In this document: piece after piece, positions 38,206 to 47,551 of the stretch
Position numbering within the stretch: position 1 is the stretch's first letter
Layout of the letters: every line of letters starts with the position of its first letter
Assembly (NCBI RefSeq): GCF_030848505.1
Contig: NZ_JAVDDU010000007.1
Span: 113,549 to 177,548, forward strand
Direction: 5' to 3'
DNA length: 64,000 bases
Origin: Marinimicrobium hydrolyticum
Lineage (GTDB): Bacteria > Pseudomonadota > Gammaproteobacteria > Pseudomonadales > Cellvibrionaceae
Program-made: the position numbers and the translations under genes
The notes under the pieces: generated by a model
Database searches by the model: none
What the model was told of the DNA's origin: nothing
The model's input: only the letters and a program-made list of their open reading frames with translations

Positions 38206-39240
38206 GTGGAAGCCCGCAAGCGTGGACAATCCGGAAGAAAAGCCACTTTGGTGGATGTGGCCGAACGAGCCAAGGTTAGTGCCATCACCGTTTCCCGAGT
38301 CATAAATCACCCCGACAAAGTTTCTGACGAGTTGCGCCGCCGTGTGCAGGAAGCCATTGATGCACTGGGTTATATACCCAATCAGTCCGCCAGCTCTCTG
38401 GCTTCGGCCCGCTCTGGGGTTATTGGGGTCGCTATCCCCTCGCTGTCCAACATCGTTTTTAACGATGTCCTGCGCGGTATCTACGACGTGGCGGGCGCCA
38501 GCGGCTACAAGGTACTGTTGGTCGATACCCATTATTCACCTTTGGAAGAAGAGAGCATGGTGCGCACTCTGCTCAGTCAATCCCCGGAAGCTATGATCAT
38601 TACCGGTGGGGAGCAGACTGGAGCATGCCAGCGAATGCTCAAAAATGCCAATGTCCCGGTAGTACAAATGATGGAGCTGTTGGAAAATCCACTGGATATG
38701 AATGTGGGTTTCTCGCATCAGAAAGCCGGTTATTCGATGGCGGAGCAAATACTAAAAGCAGGCTACCAAAGGGTGGCTTTTATCGGCGCCCGTATGGACC
38801 AACGTGTTCAGCAACGGTTAGCGGGCTTTCGCGAAGCGCTGGAACAACAAAGTCGTTTTGACAATAAGCTGGTATTTACCACGCCCCAGCCTTCGTCCAT
38901 CGCGTTGGGCGGCGAGTTGTTTCGCAGCATGATGGCTTCTACCAATGGTGCGGTTGATGCCGTTTTTTGCTGTAACGACGATTTGGCCCTGGGTGCGCTC
39001 TTCGAAAGCCAACGCATGAACATTAATGTTCCAACCGAGATGGGCTTGTGTGGTTTCAACGATTTCGAAGCCTCAGCCTTCGTCAATCCGTCACTGTCCA
39101 GTGTCTACGCCCCTCGCTACGACATGGGTGTTAAAGCCGCAACCATGATTGTTGAGGTGCTCAAAGACGAGTATCAGGGCGAGAAGATCGTGGACATCGG
39201 CTACGAAGTCAGGATGCGTCAGTCCACTCATCTCAAATAA
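38206..39240 (+). CDS. gntR: LacI-family regulator of gluconate genes (GntR-like)
   Basis: A 344-aa repressor. The N-terminal helix-turn-helix and hinge (TLVDVAERAKVSAITVSRVINHPDKVSDELRRRVQEAIDALGYIPNQSASSLAS; about 14-70) are followed by a periplasmic-binding-protein-like sensor domain (VIGVAIPSLSNIVFNDVLRGI ... CCNDDLALGALFE ... MGLCGFNDFEAS). Translation starts at GTG 38206 after AGAGGA. Closest in type to E. coli GntR, whose inducer is gluconate. It diverges from gntK and converges with the phosphorylase gene (10-bp gap). Two matching operators nearby suggest its regulon. Confidence 0.9.
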   Translation: MEARKRGQSGRKATLVDVAERAKVSAITVSRVINHPDKVSDELRRRVQEAIDALGYIPNQSASSLASARSGVIGVAIPSLSNIVFNDVLRGIYDVAGASGYKVLLVDTHYSPLEEESMVRTLLSQSPEAMIITGGEQTGACQRMLKNANVPVVQMMELLENPLDMNVGFSHQKAGYSMAEQILKAGYQRVAFIGARMDQRVQQRLAGFREALEQQSRFDNKLVFTTPQPSSIALGGELFRSMMASTNGAVDAVFCCNDDLALGALFESQRMNINVPTEMGLCGFNDFEASAFVNPSLSSVYAPRYDMGVKAATMIVEVLKDEYQGEKIVDIGYEVRMRQSTHLK

Positions 39241-39250
39241 TGGAAGGCGC

Positions 39251-41608
39251 TTAACGCCCGATCTCGACCCTCACGCTATAGCGACGGCCGGCTTCCGGGT
39301 TGCGGATCAATGTGCCGTCGAGGGCCTCACCGTCCACGGTGACCGACAGGCCTTTGCGCTCGGGCATGCGGACCATTTCCACTTCGAATGTGGCTTCGCG
39401 AAAGCGTCGTGTGACCTTCGCTTCCTGCCAATCGTCGGGCAGCTGCGGCGCGATGCGCAGGCCGTCCCGCTCGCCGCGCAAACCGAATAACCCTTCTACC
39501 AAAGAGCGATAAACCCAACTCACGGTACCGGTGTTAAACAGCTGGCTGGACCGGCCCGCGGTGCGCGGATACTGGTAATAGGCCCCGCGATAATAATTGG
39601 GAATGTAAATGGGCATCTGGCCGCGCTGGCGATAGTCTTCCAGATCCGGGCCGGGAATCATTTGCCGCAGCAAACGATAGGCGCGATCCGACTCGCCGGT
39701 GGTGTACAGGCTAAAGATGTAGAACACCGCCGCGTGATTGTAAACGGATCCGTTCTCTGCCGAGCCGGGGTGCTTTTGGGTAACCCGGCCCACGTCATCA
39801 CGCATGCTGGTGAAACTGGGAGCTAGCATCATCACGCCGTAAGGGGTTTCCAGCTGCGCTTCCACAGCGGCAAGCATTGATTGCCGCTGTTGTTCCGAGC
39901 AGGTGCCGGCGAGCATGGCCCAGCTTTGTGGGTTGAGAAAAATCCGACCTTCACTGTCTTTGCTGATGCCAAACACCACGTCGTCGTCGGTAATGCCGCG
40001 GCCGTACCATTCGCCATCCCACAGGTGCTCATTGACGGACTGATTGATGTCGTCCGCGCCCCGGCGAAACCGCTTGGCGTCGTCGGTCTTATGCTCCTGG
40101 TCGCACACATCCGCCCACAGATTCAAGGCGTAGGCAGTTGCCACCGATAACCAGCCGGATACGCCTTTACCTTTGTAGCCCACCATGTTCATGGGGTCAC
40201 ACCAATCGCCCTGGGCGATGTAGCTTAGTCCGCGGTGGTCGCGCGCCTGCAGCAACCAATCCATTGCCTTGCTGATTCGCTCAAGCACGGTCAAGGTCTG
40301 TCCTTCAGCGTCGGTAACCGGAGTGCTCAGCATGTCGTAATCGCCGGTCTCGTCCAAGTAGGCGCGCAGGCATACCGGCAGCCACACGCAGTGATCTGTA
40401 TGCGGTACCTGGTTGATGTATTTTAGTTCAGCTTCTTCGTGCAAGAGGATGCCGTCTGGCATGGCTCCGGAGCTTTCTTGTTGGCTCAGGGCATGCACAA
40501 ACGCCTGGCGGGTGACGCTGGGTTGGATATACGTCATGCCCATATTGTCTTGCAGATAGTTGCGCGTCTGCGGGTCGGTACTCAAACGGTTGACGTCGCC
40601 GTGGTAAAACACTTGTCGGGCCAGCCAATGGTTTACAAAGCCGTCCAGGTCCTTGTCGGGAGTCTGAATGTTTAACACGCCCTCGCCTTGAGCCACGTAC
40701 TGAGCGTAGTTCGCTTGACTGATGGCAAACGAGTGGGGCGACAAGTAGCGCTTCTTAATAGCGAGTATTTCCTCGTCATCGAAGGCCGGGCCAAACACAA
40801 ACCGATACGTCTCACTCGCGCCGGATTTCAGCTCCGCGCGATACTGCAGTGCGGCCAAGGGTGTTTCGTAGCGCGCGTCGTTACAATCCAATTGCTCTTG
40901 GGTCAAAGCGGTGGGGTTGTGCAGGCCGCCTTCGCCCTCAAAATTTTCACGCTGCACGTCCCAGGCAACTGGTGTCTGTTCGTGGAGAAGAAACGTCTTG
41001 TCTTTAAAGTATTTGTTTTTGAAGTAGTCTGGATACTTTTGATAGGGCGTGACGCAAGTGGCGACCACAGCGCCCAGATCGGATCGGTATTCCGCCGATT
41101 GATTCATCCAGCTCATATAACCGACGGTGAAGTAAGGGTAAATACTCAATCGACGAGTTTTTTCGGAGCGGTTTTTGACCGTGATTTGCCACAGTTCGGC
41201 CACGTCATCGGTGGGTAGGCTCAGTTGCATCTCCACGGTAATGCCCGCGCAGCGCACCTCCCAAATGATATCGCTCTGTCCAGCGGAGAAGTTGAAGCTT
41301 TCGTAAGCAGCGCGTACAGGTTCGTAGGGGGCGGAGAAAATTTCCCCCGTGTCTTCATCTTTAATGTAAACAAAGCGGCCTGGATGGTGGGCGTAATACG
41401 GCTGCTCCGGCTGCATAAAAGTTTTCGCTTCCAAGTTAGGCGCATAGGCGTACTTGGCGGGCTCCGGCTGCATAAACTGGGACACCGCGTAGCCTCGGCA
41501 ATTGGCCTGGATCATCATCTTGCGATTCCACAAAAATGCTGAAGCTCTCGGCATTAACGTCGGGCTTTGCAGGTTAAAGCGAGTACCTTTGTTGGACGGA
41601 AACAGCAT
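39251..41608 (-). CDS. GH94 cellobionic acid phosphorylase
   Basis: A 785-aa glycoside hydrolase family 94 enzyme. GH94 features: [45 protein letters not shown] at the N-terminus contains several family positions, and the catalytic segment [13 protein letters not shown] (Asp471 at the position of the DWND acid) and [16 protein letters not shown] are typical. Length and the neighbouring gluconate permease, gluconokinase and regulator fit cellobionic acid phosphorylase (cellobionate + Pi to glucose 1-phosphate + gluconate), known from Saccharophagus, rather than cellobiose phosphorylase. I use the ATG at 41608, with AGGAG 6 nt upstream; Met codons further upstream sit on or beyond that site. 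Confidence 0.88.
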   Translation of the reverse strand: MLFPSNKGTRFNLQSPTLMPRASAFLWNRKMMIQANCRGYAVSQFMQPEPAKYAYAPNLEAKTFMQPEQPYYAHHPGRFVYIKDEDTGEIFSAPYEPVRAAYESFNFSAGQSDIIWEVRCAGITVEMQLSLPTDDVAELWQITVKNRSEKTRRLSIYPYFTVGYMSWMNQSAEYRSDLGAVVATCVTPYQKYPDYFKNKYFKDKTFLLHEQTPVAWDVQRENFEGEGGLHNPTALTQEQLDCNDARYETPLAALQYRAELKSGASETYRFVFGPAFDDEEILAIKKRYLSPHSFAISQANYAQYVAQGEGVLNIQTPDKDLDGFVNHWLARQVFYHGDVNRLSTDPQTRNYLQDNMGMTYIQPSVTRQAFVHALSQQESSGAMPDGILLHEEAELKYINQVPHTDHCVWLPVCLRAYLDETGDYDMLSTPVTDAEGQTLTVLERISKAMDWLLQARDHRGLSYIAQGDWCDPMNMVGYKGKGVSGWLSVATAYALNLWADVCDQEHKTDDAKRFRRGADDINQSVNEHLWDGEWYGRGITDDDVVFGISKDSEGRIFLNPQSWAMLAGTCSEQQRQSMLAAVEAQLETPYGVMMLAPSFTSMRDDVGRVTQKHPGSAENGSVYNHAAVFYIFSLYTTGESDRAYRLLRQMIPGPDLEDYRQRGQMPIYIPNYYRGAYYQYPRTAGRSSQLFNTGTVSWVYRSLVEGLFGLRGERDGLRIAPQLPDDWQEAKVTRRFREATFEVEMVRMPERKGLSVTVDGEALDGTLIRNPEAGRRYSVRVEIGR

Positions 41609-41771
41609 GAACATCTCCTGACAGTGCAATACGAGTATGGCGGTTTGGGTCTCGCGTGGAGGCCGGTGCCCGAGACAATAGTCGGGTCAGTGTTGCGTTA
41701 GCCTTACGATGCTAAACGGGTGCGGCCGGTTGGGGAGGCCGCTCGAGCACCAAGGAGCCCTTCATTATTGT

Positions 41772-41787
41772 ATGGTTGCGCTATCAT
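41772..41787 (+). promoter_or_regulatory. Putative GntR-type operator upstream of the cellobionate phosphorylase
   Basis: The plus strand reads ATGGTTGCGCTATCAT, 15 of 16 identical to the site in the gntK/gntR region. On the minus strand a TACAAT hexamer (41767-41772) adjoins it, so the operator would cover the -35/-10 spacer of the phosphorylase promoter. This predicts a leader of roughly 150 nt. Confidence 0.7.
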
Positions 41788-41928
41788 AGCGTTGGTGGCG
41801 TTGAAAATCCAGCGTGTGCGCTGGAATAGACTGCTTGTGAGTGGCACTCACTAGGCTGAGCCGTTGCTGGGAGGTTCCCGGTTGAAAATAGGGGCATGCG
41901 CGCCAGCAGAAACCCGAAAGAAGGGCAC

Positions 41929-41955
41929 AAAAAAGCCGGCTTGAAGCCGGCTTTT
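41929..41955 (-). terminator. Rho-independent terminator after rpsT
   Basis: AAGCCGGC/GCCGGCTT stem with a short TTGAA-region loop and, on the minus strand, six T. It lies 33 bp downstream of the rpsT stop. The rest of the 41609-41988 gap holds the phosphorylase promoter and operator and no other visible gene. Confidence 0.88.
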
Positions 41956-41988
41956 GACAATCCTGCAATCCCTGAAGGATTGGCGCGC

Positions 41989-42255
41989 TTAGGCAGCCAG
42001 AGCTTTGATGCGGCTGTTCAAGCGGCTCTTATGACGTGCGGCCTTGTTTTTGTGCATCAGGCCTTTGTCGGCAATACGATCGATTACCGGCACAGCGGCG
42101 ATGTAAGCGGCTTTGGCAGCTTCCGCGTCGCCAGCTTCAATAGCATTAACAACTTTCTTCACGTAAGTGCGCGCCATGGAGCGCAGGCTGGCGTTATGCT
42201 TGCGAGCCTTTTCGTTCTGGCGTGCACGCTTTTTGGATTGTGGGGTATTGGCCAC
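41989..42255 (-). CDS. rpsT: Ribosomal protein bS20
   Basis: 88-aa small-subunit protein. [35 protein letters not shown] and the C-terminal [20 protein letters not shown] are characteristic; strongly basic and helical. It is transcribed alone, with a terminator just downstream. Confidence 0.98.
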   Translation of the reverse strand: MANTPQSKKRARQNEKARKHNASLRSMARTYVKKVVNAIEAGDAEAAKAAYIAAVPVIDRIADKGLMHKNKAARHKSRLNSRIKALAA

Positions 42256-42340
42256 CGTGGTGCTCCTATCTAAATCTGGCTGAATCTGGAATTTGGGTTC
42301 GAAAACCGGTCTGGAATCAAGGACGCGACATTATGCCCAA

Positions 42341-44515
42341 TTAAACCCCCGTGTCAACTCCTGGCGTGCCTTTCTGCGGCTGGGAACCTGATTCTGGGCC
42401 TATGGCATCCAGTGGGGGGAGTATTAGGGTAAACACCACACCGCTGCCGTCCGGCAAGTTAGCGGCGCGCACCTCACCGCTGTGATAATGGGCAATCAAG
42501 CGCGCGATATGGAGCCCCAAGCCTAAGTGCGCCCGCTCTTGGCCCAAGGGGCGCACGGAGACCAGGGAATCAAACAGCTGCGACTCCATGGCTTCGGGCA
42601 ACAACGGCCCCTGATTGGCGACGCTCAAGTGCAGGTCCCCGGAGTTTGGGGCGCGGGTGAGCGTTAAGCGGATCTCTTCGCCCTCCGGGCAGAAGTCGAC
42701 GGCGTTATCCATCAATTTGTCGAGCAGCTGGACAATCAAATCCGGCGCCAACTCTTGGGTGTAGGCATGTGGGGTGGATGGCGGCGCTATCTCTAATTCA
42801 ATACGGTGCTGGCGGTGCAGGTCCCGATAGGCGGCGGTCATGTCACGCAGCAACTGATCCAGGGGCAGGGGTTCGCGTTCGGCTCGGGCAATGCTGGCCT
42901 CCACCCGGCTGGCCTCGCTCATGGCGGTTACAAGACCGCTGAGGCGATTGACGCCGCTCTGGGCTCGCTCGGTGTACTCCCTGGCGGCGCTGGGGAGCGC
43001 TTGGTGTTCAAGGTTGTCCAGGGAGCTGCGCACCACCGCCAGGGGAGTGCGCAGCTCGTGGGAGAGCTTCGCGGCGAGCGTCTTCAAGTAACCGGTATAG
43101 GCCTGCAGGCGCTGATGCAGCGCTTCGTAGTTGCGCGCCAAGTCGCCGATTTCGTCGGGTGCCCGCGACCCGCGTGCCTGGGCGCGTCCAACTCGGCCTT
43201 CGGAGTCGAACAAGTTTTTTACCGACTGGTTCAGTCGACGAATGCGCCAGGACAGCCAACTGGCGTATCCCAGCAAGGTCAGAATCAGCAGAACCATGGT
43301 GCCAAGGCCGATACTCAGAAGCCGGACAAAGGCCGTTTCGGTCAACGCCTGCATGGCGTCGCTGGACTGCTCCACCAAAATGGCTCCCAGCATGATGTCT
43401 TCTACGGCGCTCACCTTGGCGGGGTCCTGCTGGATCATGGTGGCGGCGGCGCCTATTCGCTGAGTGCCCCGCTGATGCCACTGGCGGGTGGTTTCTCCGC
43501 CCAGTGCATTGATCAGGGCTGGATGATGGTTGAGGCCGGTACGACTGACGGGCAGCTCGGGCAGCTCTCCAGTGGGCAGAGCCGCGCGATAGATGTGCCT
43601 GAGCAGCCAGTGGACTTGCGGCTGTTGTTCCGCCGTCTGATTCAGGTCGCCCACACTGGCGAGTTCCCAGCCGAGGGGGTCGGTGAGGGTCAAGCGCACG
43701 CCCGGTTGAGCGAATACGGCCAGCGCCGCTTCAATGTCCTTGGAGGGGTAAATCAGCTTCCCGCTAACCGGCGGCAGCAAGCCGGGGTCTTGAGCTTGGC
43801 CCGCGAGCAGGGCTTCTTCCGAGAGGGTGCCGAGCATGCGCGGGGTGCCGTCGCGCGTCACCGCCGCCAGGGCCAGGCTGTCGCCGGCCAGATTGAGAGG
43901 CATCTGCAGTTCCACGCGGTAGCCGTTGTCCGTTTCCTGCCAGTGACCGCGGATACGATGCTCGCGCTGGATCTGCCCCTGAGCATCTCGGAACGTGACA
44001 TTGATCGGGCCAGGAGCCTCAGCGCTGATCACATAATAACGGCTTAGCCCCACGTCGGCGCCGGACGCCAATACCAGATGATCGCCACTGGCCAGCTCGG
44101 GCTGCCCGGGGTCGTGGTAAGAGAGTTTGGGAGTGCTTACTTCCGCCAATAGGTACAGGTAGGCCGCATCGCTTGCCAGGGAAAATTGGGCTCGAAAGGC
44201 TGGGTCGTCCCGGTGACGAAAGCGCCTAGGAGTGAGTGCCAACTCGCGCCAGTCCCCCGTATAGCCATCCACCACAAGGGGGAAGGATAGGGGATGAACG
44301 TAGAGTTGGCTCTCCAGGCCAGCGCTGCGGCTGCCGGAGATTAAAAGGTCGGGCTCGGCGCTCAGACGAGCCGCAATTGCCTGGGCAGTGGCGGCCAGTG
44401 CCGAGGCCTGGCCGGTCCTGAGCGCGCGATCCACTTCTTGAATGTACTGACACCCGGCCCAGGGCAGGGCCAGGGTTAAAAGGCTGAGCAGCAGCAGTTG
44501 CAGGCGCAGGCGCAC
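42341..44515 (-). CDS. pdsS: Sensor histidine kinase, proteobacterial dedicated-sortase-system type (PdsS-like)
   Basis: A 724-aa membrane sensor kinase. An N-terminal membrane helix (about 5-22) precedes a large periplasmic region containing a CBM9-like beta domain (about 80-215: VDGYTGDWRELALTPRRF, AYLYLLAEV, GYRVELQMPLNLAG). A second helix (about 395-420) leads to HAMP, the H-box AAKLSHELRTPLAVVRSSLDN and an HATPase_c domain (LLDKLMDNAVDFC, HLGLGLHIARLIAHYHSG). Size and architecture match the marine sortase-system kinases (TIGR03785-like). Its response regulator gene ends immediately before it. No sortase or target gene is in the window. The ligand may be a sugar, judging from the sensor domain. 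Confidence 0.78.
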   Translation of the reverse strand: MRLRLQLLLLSLLTLALPWAGCQYIQEVDRALRTGQASALAATAQAIAARLSAEPDLLISGSRSAGLESQLYVHPLSFPLVVDGYTGDWRELALTPRRFRHRDDPAFRAQFSLASDAAYLYLLAEVSTPKLSYHDPGQPELASGDHLVLASGADVGLSRYYVISAEAPGPINVTFRDAQGQIQREHRIRGHWQETDNGYRVELQMPLNLAGDSLALAAVTRDGTPRMLGTLSEEALLAGQAQDPGLLPPVSGKLIYPSKDIEAALAVFAQPGVRLTLTDPLGWELASVGDLNQTAEQQPQVHWLLRHIYRAALPTGELPELPVSRTGLNHHPALINALGGETTRQWHQRGTQRIGAAATMIQQDPAKVSAVEDIMLGAILVEQSSDAMQALTETAFVRLLSIGLGTMVLLILTLLGYASWLSWRIRRLNQSVKNLFDSEGRVGRAQARGSRAPDEIGDLARNYEALHQRLQAYTGYLKTLAAKLSHELRTPLAVVRSSLDNLEHQALPSAAREYTERAQSGVNRLSGLVTAMSEASRVEASIARAEREPLPLDQLLRDMTAAYRDLHRQHRIELEIAPPSTPHAYTQELAPDLIVQLLDKLMDNAVDFCPEGEEIRLTLTRAPNSGDLHLSVANQGPLLPEAMESQLFDSLVSVRPLGQERAHLGLGLHIARLIAHYHSGEVRAANLPDGSGVVFTLILPPLDAIGPESGSQPQKGTPGVDTGV

Positions 44516-45211
44516 CTAGGCCTCGCCGTGCCAGCGGTAACCCATGCCGTAGGCGGTTTCGATAGCGTTGAATTCCGGATCCAGGGCGGCGAATTTACGG
44601 CGGATTCTCTTGATGTGCGAGGTAATGGTGTTGTCGTCCAGCACGACATTGGCGGCATCCATCAATTGCTGCCGATTTTTCACGTGGCCGGGATGTTTGG
44701 CCAGCGCGTGCAAAATCCACAGCTCGGTAATGGTCAGCTCCAGGGGTTGATCCCGCCAGAGGGCGGACATACGGGCCATATTCAGGCTCAAGGGGCCTCG
44801 CTCCAGCACTTCCTCGGCCGCAACCGGGCGCCGCAGGGCGTCTACGCGTCGAAACAGCGCGACGATGCGGGCCAGCATCTGGGCCTGGCTGATGTCCTTG
44901 GTTAGGTAGTCGTCGGCGCCCAAGCGCAATCCGGATATGACGTCAAAGTCATCGTTGCGGGCCGTCAGAAACACGATCGGCAGTTCTGGGGCACGGCTGC
45001 GCAGCTCACGGCATAAGTCGAAGCCGCCTTCCACCTCATCCCCCAGGCCTACGTCAATAACGGCCAGGTCCGGCAGCCGCTGGGCAAAGGCGTCCATGGC
45101 GGAAGGGCGGTCCGGGTAGTGCGATACTTTATAGCCGAGTCGCTGAAAGGCATCCCGATAATTGGCAGCGATGGCTGGCTCGTCTTCCACGATGGCGATA
45201 TGGCGCTGCAT
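44516..45211 (-). CDS. pdsR: OmpR-type response regulator, dedicated-sortase-system type (PdsR-like)
   Basis: A 231-aa regulator: receiver domain (about 1-120; acidic pocket EDE, phospho-acceptor Asp in DLAVIDVGLGDEVEGG, Thr in FLTARND, Lys in DDYLTKDIS) plus a winged-helix DNA-binding domain (about 130-228; LTITELWILHALAKHPGHVKNRQQLMDAAN, DNTITSHIKRIRRKF). The sequence around DVGLGDEVEGGFDLCRELR and GLRLGADDYLTKDIS resembles the marine sortase-system regulators. Its stop is adjacent to the PdsS-like kinase start, an obvious two-gene unit. Confidence 0.82.
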   Translation of the reverse strand: MQRHIAIVEDEPAIAANYRDAFQRLGYKVSHYPDRPSAMDAFAQRLPDLAVIDVGLGDEVEGGFDLCRELRSRAPELPIVFLTARNDDFDVISGLRLGADDYLTKDISQAQMLARIVALFRRVDALRRPVAAEEVLERGPLSLNMARMSALWRDQPLELTITELWILHALAKHPGHVKNRQQLMDAANVVLDDNTITSHIKRIRRKFAALDPEFNAIETAYGMGYRWHGEA

Positions 45212-45382
45212 TCAAAATTCCTCATTTAAGTGCTCTTTGGAGGCGAGAATGGTGAAAAATATCCCTTCCGCTGCCACATTAGCGACTCAAGCCACTTTTT
45301 TTGACGTGAAATTGGGCATAATAGCCAAGAATACGGCCCGTCAGTAGGCCGCAGTTGGTCTGAATGCGCCGTGGAGGGATGT

Positions 45383-46471
45383 ATGAGTCACTCTGAACCA
45401 GGTCCCCTCAGTCCCGGCGAAGAGCTAGCCCGGGACCTCGTAAGCGGTGAATTCGAAGAGCGCCGCCTGTCCGCTCTTAATGCCTACAAAATTCTCGATA
45501 CGCTGCCTGAATCAGCCTTTGACGAGCTGGTGCAAGTCGCCGCCTATGTCTGCGATGTGCCTATGGCTGTCATTAATTTTATTGACCGTGATCGCCAATG
45601 GTTTAAGTCAGAGTTGGGCTTGGGAGCGCAGGATGCGCATTTGGAGCTTTCCATGTGCTCTCACGCCATCAAACAGCGAAATTTATTCGTAATTCCCGAT
45701 ACGCTCCAAGATCCACGCTTTGCCGATAACCCGTTGGTGACCGGCCCGCCGTATTTGCGTTTTTACGCTGGGGCGTTGCTGGAAACTGCGCAGGGTTATC
45801 CGCTGGGCACATTGTGTGTGTTGGACGACAAGCCTCGCGAACTGAACGAGCGCCAAACCGAGCTACTGCCGGCTCTAGCGCGCCAGGTGATGGGACAGCT
45901 GGAATTGCTCTGGGCGAACGCCCGCCAGGAGGAAATGCTCTCTGAATTGGAGCAGACCCGGCGTCGGCTGGCCGCTTTGGCATCTACCGATGAGTTGACT
46001 GGGCTCACCAATCGGCGGGTGTTCAACCAACATCTGGACCAGGCGCTAGCACTTGGCCGACGCGGCGCGCCAGTCGCGAGTTTGCTTATGGCGGATCTGG
46101 ACCACTTTAAACGCATTAACGACAGCTTGGGTCATCATGTGGGGGACGAAGTGCTGCGCACTTTTGCTCGCATCTGTCGCGATGTGTTTCGGACCACCGA
46201 TGTGGTCGGCCGCTGGGGCGGCGAGGAGTTTGTGGCGTTGTTGCCGGATACCAGCGTGAATCAAGCCTATTCTGTTGCTGAGCGCTTGCACAAGCGGTTA
46301 GCCCAAGTGCCGGTCCATTGCGGAGAGGCTCGGGTTGAAGTCAGCGTCAGTGTTGGTATTGTGGCGCTGGACCCTGACGCCAGCGCTGACGCAAACTTTC
46401 AGCGTTTGGATGCCGCCATGTACGAAGCCAAGGCGCAGGGAAGAAACTGTACCGTAGCCAAGAGCCCATGA
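45383..46471 (+). CDS. GAF-GGDEF diguanylate cyclase
   Basis: A 362-aa cytoplasmic protein making cyclic di-GMP. The GAF sensor domain (about 40-175; FDELVQVAAYVCDVPMAVINFIDRDRQWFKS, ELSMCSHAI) is joined by a coiled coil to a GGDEF domain (about 200-358). The active site is GGEEF (279-283), and an RxxD inhibitory site (RTTD, 270-273) sits five residues before it, so product feedback is expected. ATG at 45383 is preceded by GGAGGG. Its TGA overlaps the ATG of the IMPACT-family gene, suggesting coupling. Confidence 0.92.
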   Translation: MSHSEPGPLSPGEELARDLVSGEFEERRLSALNAYKILDTLPESAFDELVQVAAYVCDVPMAVINFIDRDRQWFKSELGLGAQDAHLELSMCSHAIKQRNLFVIPDTLQDPRFADNPLVTGPPYLRFYAGALLETAQGYPLGTLCVLDDKPRELNERQTELLPALARQVMGQLELLWANARQEEMLSELEQTRRRLAALASTDELTGLTNRRVFNQHLDQALALGRRGAPVASLLMADLDHFKRINDSLGHHVGDEVLRTFARICRDVFRTTDVVGRWGGEEFVALLPDTSVNQAYSVAERLHKRLAQVPVHCGEARVEVSVSVGIVALDPDASADANFQRLDAAMYEAKAQGRNCTVAKSP

Positions 46472-47082
46472 TCTGCAAGCCTTACCAGGTGCTAGCGAAC
46501 TCCTGCGAGTACCGTTACGAAGAAAAACGCAGCATTTTTACGGCGCTGCTGATTCCGGTCGTTAATCGCGAACAGGCACTAGCCGCTGTGGCGGATACGC
46601 GCCGAGCCCACCCGGGCGCCAGCCACTACTGTTGGGCGTATATTTTGGGTGACTCGGAGCAGCCTCAAGCCCAAGCCTTTAGTGATGACGGGGAGCCCGC
46701 GGGCACTGCGGGCAAACCCATACTGAATGTCTTAGGGCACCGGCGCGCCGGTGATTGTCTGGCCGTGGTGGTGCGCATCTTTGGTGGCGTCAAGTTGGGC
46801 AGCGGCGGCCTTGTGCGCGCGTACAGCCAGTCCGTTTCCCAGGCCTTGGATGAGGCTCAATGGCGGCTGATTACCCCCGCGTCGACGGTGTCCATTCAAG
46901 TGGATTTTGCTCAGGAGGAGCGAGTTCGCCACTGTTTAACCCAGGCTGGTTTGCAAGTTGAGCACGCTGATTATCAGCAGAGCGTACGCTTGCGCGTCTC
47001 CGTTCCTCAGAACCAATTACAAGGGCTGGAAAACAGCGTGCGGGAAGTGACCGGTGGTCAGGCCAGTATGAGCATTGAGTGA
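46468..47082 (+). CDS. YigZ/IMPACT-family protein
   Basis: A 204-aa protein of the UPF0029/IMPACT family. The signature region is ASHYCWAYILG, AFSDDGEPAGTAGKPILNVL and VVVRIFGGVKLGSGGLVRAYSQS; a ferredoxin-like C-terminal domain (DUF1949) follows. Eukaryotic IMPACT regulates GCN2; bacterial YigZ has no firmly known role. The start overlaps the end of the diguanylate cyclase gene (ATGA). Confidence 0.93.
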   Translation: MICKPYQVLANSCEYRYEEKRSIFTALLIPVVNREQALAAVADTRRAHPGASHYCWAYILGDSEQPQAQAFSDDGEPAGTAGKPILNVLGHRRAGDCLAVVVRIFGGVKLGSGGLVRAYSQSVSQALDEAQWRLITPASTVSIQVDFAQEERVRHCLTQAGLQVEHADYQQSVRLRVSVPQNQLQGLENSVREVTGGQASMSIE

Positions 47083-47203
47083 GTTAATACGCGCGCGCAC
47101 AATTTGCCACAATTGATCATTTGTCGAGCATACTTTCGCCCCGGCGCGGCCTCATCCGTTTGTTGTAATCACCTCAACGTCATTCACGCTTAGAGGTGTA
47201 CTT

Positions 47204-47383
47204 ATGTTTGGTCAACGCAGAATTCCTAGACATTTATTGTTGGACGAAACCGGCCAACGCAGCGCTTTTTGGCAGCGTTTAGGGGTAATTATATTGATTG
47301 CCAGCCTGGGGTTTGGCGCAGGGCTCAGTCTCGCGGACGCTCGGCCAGGCTGGTCGGTGGAGTGCATGCGCACGCTCGATTAA
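47204..47383 (+). CDS. Small single-span membrane protein (59 aa smORF)
   Basis: An ORF of 59 codons between the IMPACT gene and the mnh operon. ATG at 47204 has AGAGG 8 nt upstream. The protein has a basic, polar N-terminus (QRRIPRHLLLDETGQRSAFWQRL), one membrane helix (about 27-45, GVIILIASLGFGAGLSLA) and a short tail with one Cys. I recognise no family. It could be a real small membrane protein or an upstream ORF in the leader of mnhA, 168 bp away. Confidence 0.45.
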   Translation: MFGQRRIPRHLLLDETGQRSAFWQRLGVIILIASLGFGAGLSLADARPGWSVECMRTLD

Positions 47384-47551
47384 GCGAGTAGCGTCGAGCG
47401 GAACGGTTCCGGAATTTCTTGCGCGCCCTAATGGGCTTCGTTATCCTGTAGCCCGTTTATCCGTCCGCCATCTTATAACGTGGCGCAGCGGATGCTGCTG
47501 CCCCAGCTTGGTGCGAGCGGAACCGTATAAAATAAGGAGCTGCCTGCTACG

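Noticed and set aside
42806..44047. 413-codon open frame antisense to the PdsS-like kinase
   Set aside because: The minus-strand kinase has all expected domains; the antisense frame has low-complexity Gly/Gln/His composition typical of a shadow.
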